A stretch of 64,000 nucleotides of DNA from Paragorgia papillata (GCA_035771165.1 JAWNZC010000311.1:3126001-3190000), one strand, 5' to 3'. Positions 22,316 to 34,000 are shown, counted from the first letter of the stretch. The notes: a model not told the origin generated them from the sequence alone. Made by a program: numbers and translations.

Positions 22316-22502
22316 TAAAATCGTCTGGCATTAGACAGAGTAAAAAATAAAAAGTGCCAAATGGTACTGATGGGAACGAGAGGGATAAAGTTAAACATTG
22401 AGTTCACTTGGAAGAACAAGTTCGATGGTTAGTGGATTGTCTATGGTCTAACACAGTAACAGTAACTTGGCATTAGCTGCAGTCCTTTTCGTTTGATGCG
22501 TG

Positions 22503-23038
22503 CAGTGCTTCCACTTTGCCAAACTGAAATTTCCTTTCTTTTAGTAAAAAAATCCTTATTTTGACAAAAATTTCCCTCCAAAAATATAAAAATTTCCTTC
22601 AAATTTCCTTTAACGAATTAAGCATAAATAAGCACAATAACGTACTTGAACAACGTGTTTTATTTCATGCCTGTTGCCCACAGAGCCTGCTTGCAGGCTA
22701 ACAGCTTTATTGGAATTATCACAATGAAATAACCCAATTTGCCCAAACTTTTACATGTTTGCCAGTATGTACGTACTAATCTGAACAATTTTCATCTGAG
22801 TGGTACTGTGTGTCTGTATAGTGTATAGACAAGTAAGTCAAGACAACGTTTGGTAACGTTTAATTAGCTCTATTCTCTATTCTCATCGTTTTCTTGGAGA
22901 CAATTTATAATTTACTCAATTTTTGAATTTCTTCGAAATTTCCTTCAAATTTCCTGCAGAATCGTTTTTCCTGAAAATTTCCTGCATTTCGTCAAAATTT
23001 CCCGCAAAAAGGAAATTTCGTGCCAAGTTGAAGCACTG
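22503..23038. mobile_element. hAT-like MITE, duplication not evident
   Basis: Ends CAGTGCTTCCACTTTGCC and TGCCAAGTTGAAGCACTG are inverted. The interior repeats AAATTTCCTTC-type blocks in both orientations. Flanking 8-mers do not match, so the element is old or recombined. Confidence 0.6.
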
Positions 23039-23335
23039 GACTCATGCGTGCGATCGCATGCGCACACGCTGGCACACGCACAAGCTCAACGACGCGTGCT
23101 ATCTGTCGCACGCGTGAAAGGCCATGTTCAATTGTTCATTCACATTGCAAACGTAACGTAAGGACCTAAGGTCTCACATGCAACGAAGGTCTCGCAACGT
23201 AACGCAAGATCTCGCAGCGTAACGTAAGGTCTCACAAGGTAGGGTCTTGCAATGTAACGTATATCGTCTTTAAGCGTATGGTAATGTGACAGTTTTCATA
23301 GCGTAGTAGGTTTTACAACTAAACTAATACGTTAA

Positions 23336-23767
23336 AGGGTATTGGCAATAAAAATTAAGTTTGTCTCTTTTGAAAGAACTCGTCAAATGGTATAAGAAGA
23401 CCTTTTACAATTTTTCTGTATCTGTTTTGGTTTTGGAAATATTTCGACTAAAGTCAGCGTGCTGTCCGCCATCTTGGAATTATTTTCGATATGCATGTGA
23501 CATCATAAGCAGGGTAAAGTGAAATTTTTATCTCGCCAATTTTAAATTGACCCACAACATTTAAAAAGCCTTCCGTGGAAATTTGGTCACCCACGGAGTA
23601 GTTTCATCATAGACCCGATGTTACAACAAGATGGCGGACAGCACGCTGTCTTTGGTCGAAATATTTCAAAACACAAGAAAGATAGAGAAAAATTGTAAAA
23701 GGTCTTCTTATACCATTTGACGAGTTCTTTCAAATGAGACAAACTTAATTTTTATTGCAAATACCTT
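23336..23767. mobile_element. Foldback element flanked by TTAA
   Basis: Arms of about 120 bases are near-perfect reverse complements (CAAATGGTATAAGAAGACC at left). TTAA lies at 23332-23335 and 23768-23771. A relative starts at 31498. Confidence 0.75.
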
Positions 23768-24054
23768 TTAAAGCGAAAGATAACGTCTTAATGAATATCA
23801 AGCAATGCAGCTTTCTTTTTCAGATGTGTAGAAAATATAAAAGTTAGGTTCATATTTCTGTGCCATAATTAATAAGTTTTAACGCACGTGCGATTCGCAT
23901 GCGCAAAGTTATTTACACGCGCAAAGTTATTTACGCGTGCAAATTACCGCACACGTGCAGTTTTCCTTACGAAAAGGCCTGTAGCTGGTTGCAGGCTTGA
24001 TCTCTATGTGGAATTCAGAAACGTTTCTAAATATTTGATGAATGTTAACTATTT

Positions 24055-24241
24055 AACAAATAGATTCCATTTTTCCGTTGTCTGTTCAGTTATAGATGCA
24101 CAGATGACGTCACAACGTGGTAAGAACAAAAAAGTGGCCCACGAGACGCAGTCGAGTGGGTCACTGATGTTCTTACCACGTTGTGACGTCCTCTGTGCAT
24201 CTATAACTGAACAGACAACGGAAAAATGGAATCTATTTGTT
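24055..24241. repeat. Near-perfect 187-bp hairpin with CRE-like core
   Basis: The arms begin AACAAATAGATTCC and include TGACGTCACAACG. They pair over about 75 bases. The tip contains a smaller hairpin carrying GAGACGCAGTCGAG (24143-24156). A second member of the family is at 30932-31118. Confidence 0.85.
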
Positions 24242-24648
24242 TTATACAATAAAAAAAATAAGAAAAAACGTTTGATAAGGTTCATTGAATTTTCCCGCCG
24301 AATTTTCGGGGCATTGGAAAAGATGAAACACGCCATCTGACGTGATCCATGATCTATACAAAACGAAGGAATAACATTCGTTCGTGACATTGCAGTGACG
24401 ATTTTCATTGGTTCACAGGAATAGGAACAAGTGTGATAAAACCCATGCATCTGTCCTGTAATAGATCATGGCTCTCGACCAATGAAAACGTGCAAAACAT
24501 TTTGGTTATTGTATAATGGTAAATGTCTGTCAGTCATTACACCAAGCTTGGAAGTACATCTGTACTAAGTAAGTTTTGGTTTTCAATTTTATTGTGTACT
24601 GTCTATAATTTATTTATTACATGTATTTCTTAATTTTTTTCTGTACAG
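24242..24648 (+). other. Last part of adaptor intron 4
   Basis: No element boundaries recognised, although CATGATCTAT and ATAGATCATG at 24349 and 24464 suggest a further inverted pair around 24345-24475. Confidence 0.4.
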
Positions 24649-24686
24649 GAAATTTCAACAGTCCAATGGTAGGAAAGTCTCAGAGG
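24649..24686 (+). CDS. LCP2/BLNK-like: Adaptor exon 5
   Basis: 38 nt, phase 2 to 1, encoding KFQQSNGRKVSE. A basic and polar linker after the SAM domain with no motif. It follows a long T tract and ctgtacag, and ends at gtaagt. Too short for ORF-based detection. Support is the phase continuity and strong splice sites. Confidence 0.7.
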
Positions 24687-24718
24687 GTAAGTAAATTATA
24701 GAGGGTAATTAATTCTTC

Positions 24719-25275
24719 ATTATTATTATCATGCACTACCACTATAACTAATATTATCACTACCACTACTACCACCACCACCACAATCACAACCACTATC
24801 ACCACCACCGCCACTATCACTAATATTACCACCATGATCACTATCATCACCACCACTATCACCACCACCACAATCACCACCACTATCACCACCACTATCA
24901 CTAATATTACCATCATGACCACTATCACCACCACCATAATCATCACCACCACTCTCACCACCACCACTATCACTAATATTACCACCACCACTACCACAAT
25001 CACTATGACTATCACAACCGTCACCAACAGCACTACCATTGTCAACACCACCACCATCATTACCACCACCACCCCTAGTACTATCACCACAACTATGACT
25101 TAATTGCCACTACCATTACCACTACCAACACTGCTATTACAACCACCATTACTACCTACCACCACCACCAATGCCACCACCATTACTAGCCCCTGAATCC
25201 CACTATTATCACCACCATCTCTACCACTACCACCACCACCATTTCCACAACTTCTATTATCACCACTACTAATAT
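24719..25275. repeat. Degenerate ACC/ATC trinucleotide tract in intron 5
   Basis: Long imperfect (CAC)n and (ATC)n mixture. Open frames here (poly-Thr/Ile, or poly-Val on the other strand) are artefacts. Confidence 0.95.
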
Positions 25276-25294
25276 TTTTTGACTTTTTCTCCAG

Positions 25295-25344
25295 AGGAGC
25301 AAGCGCTAGCAGACGATTGGAGTAGTGATGAATTCAGTGGAAGT
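25295..25344 (+). CDS. LCP2/BLNK-like: Adaptor exon 6: acidic WSS segment
   Basis: 50 nt, phase 1 to 0, encoding EEQALADDWSSDEFSGS. SLP-76 has GGWSSFEEDDYESP at the same place, just after the SAM domain and before the first phosphotyrosine sites, so the match supports both the splice model and the family call. Acceptor ctccag, donor gtaagt. Confidence 0.8.
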
Positions 25345-25632
25345 GTAAGTTTAAAGTAGATGTAAAGAAGATTTAAAGTTGATTGCAATCACGTACTTCT
25401 CATCACTGGAACCCATCACACTTGTCATGTATAACACTAATAGCTCGTAGTATTCTACAGTACGTCGACCATGCCTCGTCCGCAGACCGCAGTATATCAT
25501 TTGATTGCAGGCAGCTAAATTTTCTGAGCACGTTTCTGCATGGAAGCATGAAAAATGGATTTTGATACGTACAGTATATTATTTAAAGTATTTAACCCAT
25601 TCCTGTCTGAGCTGACCGAAAATGGTCCCTTT

Positions 25633-27245
25633 CAGTTATTTTACTCTGTCTAACGCCGGATTATTTTACCCTGTCTAACGCCTGCACGATTATTTTACTC
25701 TGCCTAACGCCTGCACGATTATTTTACCCTGTCTAACGCCTGCATAATTATTTTACTCTGTCTAACGCCTGCATAATTATTTTACTCTGTCTAACGCCAG
25801 ATTATTTTACTCTGTCTAACGCCTGCACGATTATTTTACCCTGTCTAACGCCTGCATAATTATTTTACTCTGTCTAACGCCTGCATAATTATTTTACTCT
25901 GTCTAACGCCAGATTATTTTACTCTGTCTAACGCCTGCACGATTATTTTACTCTGCCTAACGCCTGCACGATTATTTTACTCTGCCTAACGCCTGCACGA
26001 TTATTTTACCCTGTCTAACGCCTGCACGATTATTTTACTCTGCCTAACGCCTGCATGATTATTTTACCCTGTCTAACGCCTGCATGATTATTTTACTCTG
26101 TCTAACGCCAGATTATTTTACTCTGTCTAACGCCTGCATGATTATTTTACTCTGCCTAACGCCTGCATAATTATTTTACCCTGTCTAACGCCTGCACGAT
26201 TATTTTACTCTGCCTAACGCCTGCATGATTATTTTACCCTGTCTAACGCCTGCATAATTATTTTACTCTGTCTAACGCCTGCATGATTATTTTACTCTGT
26301 CTAACGCCTGCATGATTATTTTACTCTGTCTAACGCCTGCATGATTATTTTACTCTGTCTAACGCCTGCATGATTATTTTACTCTGTCTAACGCCTGCAT
26401 GATTATTTTACTCTGTCTAACGCCTGCATGATTATTTTACTCTGTCTAACGCCTGCATGATTATTTTACTCTGTCTAACGCCTGCATGATTATTTTACTC
26501 TGTCTGACGCCTGCATGATTATTTTACTCTGTCTAACGCCTGCATGATTATTTTACTCTGTCTAACGCCAGATTATTTTACTCTGTCTAACGCCTGCATG
26601 ATTATTTTACTCTGTCTAACGCCTGCATACTTATTTTACTCTGTCTAACGCCTGCATAATTATTTTACCCTGTCTAACGCCAGATTATTTTACTCTGTCT
26701 AACGCCTGCATGATTATTTTACCCTGTCTAACGCCTGCATGATTATTTTACTCTGTCTAACGCCTGCATAATTATTTTACCCCGTCTAACGCCAGATTAT
26801 TTTACCCTGTCTAACGCCTGCATAATTATTTTACTCTGTCTAACGCCTGCATGATTATTTGACTCTGCCTAACGCCTGCATACTTATTTTACTCTGTCTA
26901 ACGCCTGCATAATTATTTTACTCTGTCTAACGCCAGATTATTTTACCCTGTCTAACGCCTGCATAATTATTTTACCCTGTCTAACGCCTGCATAATTATC
27001 TTACCCTGTCTAACGCCAGATTATTTTACTCTGTCTAACGCCTGCGTAATTATTTTACCCTGTCTAACGCCTGCATAATTATTTTACTCTGTCTAACGCC
27101 AGATTATTTTACCCTGTCTAACACGAGACTATTTTACTCTGTCAAACACCAGACTATTTTACTTTGTCGCACACCAGACTATTTTACCCTGTCTGACTGA
27201 CACCAGACTATTTTACCCTGTCTGACTGACACCAGACTATTTTAC
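25633..27245. repeat. Minisatellite ATTATTTTACTCTGTCTAAC in intron 6
   Basis: About fifty units of roughly 30 bases (TTATTTTACTCTGTCTAACG then CCTGCATGA), mixed with a shorter unit of about 24 bases that ends CCAGA. The array starts and ends within a copy of the dispersed repeat seen at 12385-12512, so it arose by internal amplification of that repeat. Confidence 0.95.
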
Positions 27246-27337
27246 TCATTAAAGGAAGAACCCTCGGATATCCTAGGTAGCAGTGGGTTATTAATTAGGC
27301 TTAGTAACACTGGGCATATTTTTTCCTTCAAATTTAG

Positions 27338-27395
27338 GATTTTGGTTCTGAGTCAGATAATTATGATGTTCCCGACCCCGAGGAGATTCACCCAG
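27338..27395 (+). CDS. LCP2/BLNK-like: Adaptor exon 7: first YDVP motif
   Basis: 58 nt, phase 0 to 1, encoding DFGSESDNYDVPDPEEIHP. Tyr 123 in acidic context followed by VP makes a YxxP site of the kind bound by Crk, Nck or Vav-type SH2 domains after phosphorylation. The equivalent in SLP-76 is DYESP. Confidence 0.85.
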
Positions 27396-27861
27396 GTAAA
27401 GGTTTCAGTTAGTGAGCTGTATACAGTACTTCTCAAACTCATTAATAGTTCTCATGAATTATTGGAAATAATGGAAATCAGTTACCGAGACGTTGTTGTG
27501 AAATGTGGTAATAAACGCACATAAATTAAGACAAGTTTTACTTCAAATTTCTTTTTAAATTCTGATTTGTTTGAGAAGTTATACCATACACTCGAAAGCC
27601 GTTTATTATCTGATTTAAAAACACCTCGAAGTGATTTTAAAAACTCGTTTTTCAACACACTTCTCGGTGTTTTCAAATCAGATAATAAACGGCTTCTCGT
27701 GTATGATATTTTTCGTAAAAAACTAGAGTAGAGTGCTGCGTAGGCAGTGTTTTAGATAGAGCAAAGTCAAAAGGTGGTAAACTGCCTTGGTTTTTGGTAA
27801 GGGAAAACTGATGTTGCAAGTGGAGCCCTTCATTAGAATGAAATGTGACACATTTAGTCAC

Positions 27862-27976
27862 TTACAACAACAGCACCACCATCAACGACAACAGCAGCAG
27901 CAAGAACAACAGCAATAGCAACAACAATAACAGCGGCAATAGCAACAGCAGCAACAGCAACAACAACAGTAGCAAT

Positions 27977-28011
<35 letters not shown>

Positions 28012-28320
28012 AAACAATAACAATTAGCAGGAACAACGTTAACAACAGCAGTAGCAGTAACAGCAGCAGCAACAACAACAGCAATTAGTAACAATGACAG
28101 CAGCATGACAACAACAACAGCAGCAGCACCAACAACAACAGTAGCAACAACAACAGCAGCAACAACAACAATTAGCAGCAGCAACAAGAACAGCAACAAC
28201 AACAATAACAGCAGCAGCAGCAACAACAATAGCAGCAGCAACAGCAACAACAGCAGCAACAACAATAGCAGCAGCAACAACAACAACAACAGCAGCAGCA
28301 ACAACAATGAACAACAGCAA
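27862..28320. repeat. (CAA)n/(CAG)n tract
   Basis: Imperfect CAACAG, CAACAA and AGCAGC mixture over about 460 bases. It would read as poly-Asn/Ser or poly-Leu, and is not coding. Confidence 0.95.
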
Positions 28321-28375
28321 GGGTAATTTCTAGGCTACACTAACCTAGACGAGCAACTCTCGCAGGGTATGTACG

Positions 28376-28442
28376 GTATCGTATGGTATGGTATGGTATG
28401 GTATGGTATGGTATGGTATGGTATGGTATGGTATGGTATGGT
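28376..28442. repeat. (GGTAT)n pentanucleotide array
   Basis: About twelve perfect GGTAT units, 50 bases upstream of the exon 8 acceptor. Confidence 0.95.
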
Positions 28443-28494
28443 GTACTTTGCGCTACATTATACTCACACAATATAATTTTTTGTTTTCTTTCAG

Positions 28495-28511
28495 AAAACC
28501 ATGGGAAAAAA
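28495..28511 (+). CDS. LCP2/BLNK-like: Adaptor micro-exon 8 (17 nt)
   Basis: After a T-rich tract and tttcag, 17 nt (phase 1 to 0) encode ENHGKK and run into gtatgt. Exon 7 ends in phase 1 and exon 9 is open only when entered in phase 0, so a connector of 3n+2 bases is needed. This micro-exon fits exactly. A missed alternative exon elsewhere in the 2.4-kb interval is possible. Confidence 0.6.
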
Positions 28512-28547
28512 GTATGTCAACTTCTGAAATTCTTGATTCGTTGTGAC

Positions 28548-29750
28548 AGACAATTGTATTATTTAACAATTATTCGCCGAAGGCAAGGTGAATATCGGTG
28601 ATTATTATACAACTACATTAAAAACTGTTCAAATAACGCTAAAAATGAGTGCAAATATACAGCGATATTTGGATAGTTAGTTATTTGCACTATTTGTTTG
28701 GATTGTTAGCCAATCAAATTGATCACACGGGAAACTACTTCATGTATGCTTATTATTTTGTCTTGGTGAAAGTCGCACTTCTCTGGCCTTTTTAAAGTTT
28801 TCTTTTTCCATAAAAAATTGTTGATCAGAGCAGTTGTATAACAAATCTCTTATTAGATGTTTTGGTGTGTAGAATCGCTGTATATTTTTACGAGTTGTTT
28901 GTATTTTGACTCGCCCTGCCGGCTCGTCAAAATACGGCACAACTCTTAAAACATATACAGCGATACTACACACCAATACATCTAATAAGATATATATAAT
29001 AACCGAGACGAAGTCGAGGTTATTATTCACCAATATTCATTGAGCCTGAGGCGAATAATTGTTTTAGTATAAATACACATTTTCGTACTTTTAGGAACAA
29101 CATTTTGTTTAAAATCAGGGCTCAAAATAACGTTTCATGTTACGCCGGTCATGGTGACTGGTCAGTTCCAATTGTGACCAGTCAAAGGCAATTTTTGACC
29201 GGTCAAATTCACGACGCCCCCCAAAAAAAAACACACCCCAAAAACAACAACAAAAATCAACAAACAAAAACAACCAAACAAACCCCCAACAAAAAACAAA
29301 CACAACTAAAAACATGTAAAGTATATTCTACGCTATATATATAAGCTAGTACTGATATGAACGTTTGTCATAAAAAGGAAATGCATGCGTAGTTCAATTC
29401 GATATATATCAGACATTATGAAACGGGTCTACAACAGCACAACAACAATCATTTTAAGTTCCTTCAAATGGAAGTAATAAAATTAATTGCAAGTAATATG
29501 ACCGGTCAATATGACCGGCGTTATACAAATTTGACCGGCCACATTAGAAATTTGGCCGGTCATTGACCGGTGACCGGCCGTTATTTTGAGCCCTGAAAAT
29601 TGTTAATTTCCTCGTCTGTCGCATTGACAACTTGGCTGGCGGCCATTTTGGATAAACGCTGTAGGTGATTACCGAGAATTAATCCGAAGTAACTCGACCA
29701 ATCAGCGCGCGCGATTTTCTATAATCACCTGTGTATTTATACTAATTATA
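28548..29750. repeat. Palindromic dispersed repeat, occupied copy
   Basis: Related to 40335-40660 through shared TATTCGCCGAAGGC-type, GAGACGAAGTCGAGG (29005-29019) and AACACATTTTCGTAC-type blocks. A second inverted unit (28720-28985, around TTTTGACTCGCCC) and the element at 29116-29595 are inserted in it. Confidence 0.6.
29116..29595. mobile_element. MITE with 5-bp duplication and visible empty site
   Basis: Inverted ends CAGGGCTCAAAATAACG and CGTTATTTTGAGCCCTG. AAAAT flanks both sides (29111-29115 and 29596-29600). The paralogous repeat at 40491-40495 has the single AAAAT without the element. Five bases would suit the hAT5 group. The interior repeats GACCGGTCA motifs. Confidence 0.85.
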
Positions 29751-29888
29751 ATTAAACAGTCAAAAATAGTTGCAGAAGGAATTTCAGTCTAAGTCTCATT
29801 CTTGATGTGGCCTGGCTGTACTTGTACTGAACTATTCTCATTTCTGACATATGTTTTTATTTTTTCTATACATGTAACTTTAATCTAG

Positions 29889-29966
29889 ATTTCACTGGAT
29901 CGGCAAGAAACGATAAGGAAAAACCTGGAAAAACTTATGGCAGCTAAACGATCTCCTTCACCTGAA
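29889..29966 (+). CDS. LCP2/BLNK-like: Adaptor exon 9
   Basis: 78 nt, phase 0 to 0, 26 codons beginning ISLDRQETIRKNLEKLMAA and ending KRSPSPE. A basic, probably helical segment with a serine-proline end. The other two frames stop early, which fixes the phase. Acceptor taatctag, donor gtacgt. Confidence 0.78.
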
Positions 29967-30931
29967 GTACGTAAAGGGTTTACTTTAAGGTCTTCGTTAA
30001 GGTTTGCAAACTCATTTCGGTAAAGCGCTCTCAATTCGTCAGAATTTCTGCCACAAAAATAACTAATAGATATCGTTAGAAAGCTATTAATATTTATACA
30101 ACAACCTAAGAAAAACAAACAATCTGATTGGCTAAGAACTATGCGTTATTAAAGTACACATGCACAGCTGACGTAACGAAGTCGCAAAAAAAATTTGTTT
30201 TATAAAAATTTGATCGAATTACACGTTTGAAGATGCAACTTGGTACAAAATAAAGTACATTTCAACTGTCTGAAGATTACACATATCACTCAGCGATGAG
30301 AGACACGACCATCAAGTCGTTGTCCGACGACACAGACATATTAAAATTATCGACATAAATACGGTCATTTAATACCTTCGTCTCCGGCGCACAACGCTAT
30401 CTACTCCACAGCTTCAGAAATTTTCTGATACAATTTCCATTCCTCTTCATGAAAATACTGTTCAGCCATACAATCCAGGGGATATCAGCCATTGTCGACA
30501 CGATTTCCAAACACAGAACATATAATTTCGCTGGTTAATAGTACGCGTGCTTCTCGGCCTTCTCCAACGATAAATGCTTTCCCAGCTGAATTTGCAGCAT
30601 AAGAAGCGTCCAAATATACATAGTTCTTCTGGACGGGATCTTGCTGTCCCAATCTGTTTGTTCAACGATAAATATTTTGGCTAAACTTTCAATTTGTCAT
30701 GATCATGATTTGCATAAATTATACGTGACGTAACCCGAAACTGAAAAATTAACCAATCAGGACAGCCTTATTTCTTCTGTCGCCCAATCAGATTGCTTTA
30801 TTTGTATAGATCACTTATGACATAATATTAAACCTGAATTGAAATTTTACCTCCTTTTCAATAGCCCTGCCGGTTCGACGATTAAAAAATATCAAACATT
30901 TCTTATTAAAATAATAAAATTTGATGTATAA
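29967..30931 (+). other. Adaptor intron 9, left part
   Basis: About 30000-30840 looks like an old foldback or element relic (for example GATTGGCTAAGAACTATGCG and repeated AATCAG motifs), but no clean termini are seen. Confidence 0.4.
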
Positions 30932-31118
30932 AACAAATAGATGACATTTTTCCGTGCGTGTGTACTGTAATAACGCACAGAAGACGTCACAGCGTGTAAA
31001 GAACAACAGTCACGCCAGTCGACTGCGTCTCGTGGCGTACTTTTTGTTCTTTACACGCTGTGACGTCATCTGTGCGTTATTACAGTACACACGCACGGAA
31101 AAATGTCATCTATTTGTT
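30932..31118. repeat. Near-perfect 187-bp hairpin, second family member
   Basis: Arms start AACAAATAGATGACATTTTT and carry GACGTCACAGCGTG. The tip (31014-31038) is a small hairpin whose reverse complement contains GAGACGCAGTCGA, the same motif as in the hairpin at 24055-24241. The size is identical but the arm sequences differ. Confidence 0.85.
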
Positions 31119-31239
31119 AAGTTGATTACATGTTGTCTTTGATTTTGCGATAAACACAAACCAATGATAGTTGTGAATTTTTAAATTAAAATCAGAGGGC
31201 TTCACTTGGGGCGACTCAAGTAAAAAGCGTTTTGTTCAA

Positions 31240-31475
31240 ATCTTTTTTTTTTTCAGTTTAATTCCGAGATAAATTTCCAGCAAAACGGTGTCAGCGTTTT
31301 TTGATATGTCGAGTTTTGCTGATTTTATTGACGACCAAATTTGAAAATGCTGATTTTCGACCAACATTCGGACAAAATAAGTCATAAAATCGAAACCAGG
31401 CAATAAATAAAAAGGCTAACACCGTTTTGCTGGAAATTTATCTCGGACTTGAACTGCGAAAATTATTTTTGAACA
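31240..31475. repeat. Foldback repeat
   Basis: Arms containing AAATTTCCAGCAAAACGGTG and its reverse complement CACCGTTTTGCTGGAAATTT, about 100 bases apart. Confidence 0.7.
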
Positions 31476-31497
31476 AAATGTAACGCTTTGTTCTTAA

Positions 31498-31910
31498 AGG
31501 GTAGTGGCATTAAAAATTAAGTTTGTCTAATTTGAAATAACTCATAAAATTGTAATAGAAGATCCTTTACAACTTTTTCGTATCTTTCTGCGTTTTCAAG
31601 ATATTTCAATTTGTTTGATATGTAAATGAGATGGTCTCTGACGTCAGGAGTGGGGTAAAATATTTTCATACAGAGCAAAATCACTGACAAATCTAACATG
31701 AAATGTTCAGCGTCGCAAGGGTTTTTTATGTGTTTTTCAAATGATTTCGCTGAACAAACTTAGAGATATAACTGGTTTTGCTACATGTGAAAATATTTTA
31801 CCCCACATCTGACGTCAGAGACCATACATTTACATATCAAACAAATTGAAATATCTTGAAAACGAAGAGAGATATGAAAAAGTTGTAAAGGATCTTCTAT
31901 TACAAAATAT
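31498..31910. mobile_element. TTAA foldback element, right edge cut
   Basis: Relative of 23336-23767. TTAA stands at 31494-31497. The arms pair through AGAAGATCCTTTACAACTTTTTC. The right arm breaks off near 31910 where another element begins, so the right TTAA is not seen. Confidence 0.65.
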
Positions 31911-31911
31911 G

Positions 31912-33632
31912 AGGGTGTTTATATGGAGGCGAGAGGAGGCGAGCCAGCCCATGCAGGTACCCGAGCTAGCCCGCTTTGCTGAGATGATTTTTATTGCGTT
32001 TACGTGAGAAGGGCTAGCTCACCTAACACCGCTGCCAAACGTTTTGCGCATGCGCGACGTCCGAGCTCGTCCTCAGAAAAAGAGCGGGAAAACTAGAAAT
32101 ATTTGGACTGGTCCGAGAGTCCGACACAAAAGTTAAAAATATAAGCATACTACCGGAAAGATAAGGTAGATAATTTGTATATGGTTTCTTTGTCAATATT
32201 GTAACATATTCTGAAATTACCCCTTCGTAATTTTCTTTACCTTTTTTTTAAACACAAATGAATAGTCGAGTCTTACTTAGTCTTCGCTGTTTGATTATTG
32301 TTGCCACGGTTTCTCTTGATGTTTATGCTTGTGAATTCACGCATGCGCAAACGTTTGGTAGCGGTGTTATCTCGCCTAACCGGGCAGGCTTGCGCTTGTT
32401 CTGCTAATTGTGTAATTTATTATCGGTTGTAGTAAGACAGGAAATCTCATTGTTTTAAATAATATGAACTGTACATGAACAAGCAGAACACTTGTGAATT
32501 GTTAATATGTCGAAAAAAGCTGATAAAAACAAATTTTGATGCGTGTGCGAAGCTTTTAGTGCCAGCCCGGTCCCGGTCAATCGTGTTTATATGGGGGAAA
32601 ACCAGCCCCGGTAACCGAGATCTCGGTTTCACAAAGCGAGATCTCGGCTAGGTCACAGGGAGCCCTAACATGTATTTTTTGTTTTAAATAGTATATACAT
32701 CCATACACACATCCATATTATATATAAATTACCGTATAGTATAGTAGTGTCCTTGCTCTTGCCTCTTGTTGCTCCAAAAACAAGCCGAAGCAAGAAGGAT
32801 TCAAGGCAATCTCGTACACAGAGCCTGTGATCCTTTTGGTCATTTTCTCGTACTCAATCCCCGCTCGGCCAATCCGCCATGCAGAGAGAAGAAAGAAAGA
32901 GAGAAGGAAGGAAAGCAATCACGTCATGGATTGATGATCACCCCATATCGGTTGTTACAGTTTACAAACGTGGAACAATTTATGCTCGGTGTAATGTTAT
33001 AACATTAAGATAAACAAGTGTGCGAAGTTTTACGAAGAAAATCGGACGAGAAAGATCAGAATCATAAAGACAGAAGTTTAGTTCGATATGGTTCGATGAT
33101 CACCGCATATTGTGCATGGAACATTGGAACAGAAGTGAATATTGATGATCTTTTTCTTGCTTGTTTACATTTATAATTAAAGGGGATGGCTTGTCCATAC
33201 TATTTATTCATTGTTTACAATTTACGAGCTGTTCTAACTTCCGTTAATCCGTTCCATGCTATATGCGGTGATCATCAAGCCATGACGTGAATTGCTTTCC
33301 TCCCTTCTCTTATTATTTCTTCTCTCCGTCTGGCGAGTTGGCCGAGTGGGGGTTGAGTACGAGAAAATCCTTCATTCGGCCTGTTTTTGGAGCAACAAGA
33401 GGCAAGAGCAAGGACACTACTAAACTATACGGTAATTTTACTAATTTATATCTAATATGTATGTGTGTATGGAAGTATATACTGTTTAAAACAAAAAATA
33501 CATGTTGGAGCTCCCTGTGGCTAGGTGGGCTGGCCTGGCTCTCATATAAACACAAGATGAAAATTAACAAGAAATAATAGCACAAGCATGATCTCGGCAA
33601 AGCGGCAAAGCCTCCATATAAACACCCCCTAA
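31912..33632. mobile_element. Composite element with GGTGTTTATATGGAGGC ends
   Basis: Ends GGGTGTTTATATGGAGGC and GCCTCCATATAAACACCC are inverted. Inside are the MULE-like MITE (32025-32368) and a palindrome of about 720 bp (32718-33435) whose arms share GTGTCCTTGCTCTTGCCTC. The ends resemble the GTTTACATGG ends of the Harbinger-like MITEs, but the flanking duplication is unclear. Confidence 0.65.
32025..32368. mobile_element. MULE-like MITE with diverged 9-bp duplication
   Basis: Ends AACACCGCTGCCAAACG and CGTTTGGTAGCGGTGTT. Flanks AGCTCACCT (32016-32024) and ATCTCGCCT (32369-32377) agree at 7 of 9 positions. The same family at 48832-49189 has a 9-bp flank with one mismatch. Confidence 0.7.
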
Positions 33633-34000
33633 GTATCTAACGTTGTGAAGTGGATCCGGTTGTGATGACTGGGATATGTGTTAAACGGAAAGATGGTGGC
33701 GACTGGGTGAAGAAAAGAATGCCATGTGAGGTGGAATTAAGTGAGAAAGAAGAAGGCTGAGGAGTGTGGTTTTGCCTCTCACCACTGCATTTCAAAGTTA
33801 AGTATAAGTTAGTTACCTCAACGGAGGTAACTTCGTCAGTTATTTACCGAGGGCCGAAGATCACCGAGGTTGCCTAAGAAAACTGAGATACTGAGTTCGT
33901 TATCACAGAGATTGTCTAAAAACACTTCGGTCGCGATGATAAATCCTTTATCACATTTGTGACCATGGATTAAAGCTTATTTTCCCAACCACGCATAAAT

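Larger units (their letters stand above)
27396..28494 (+). other. Adaptor intron 7
   Basis: Contains an inverted pair (GTTTATTATCTGATTT, 27600-27690), a relative of the 6450-6640 element (27735-27850), the CAA/CAG tract and the GGTAT array listed separately. Confidence 0.6.

Noticed and set aside
24680..25103. Poly-Val/Ile and poly-Thr/Ile frames
   Set aside because: Trinucleotide repeat in intron 5, open by composition.
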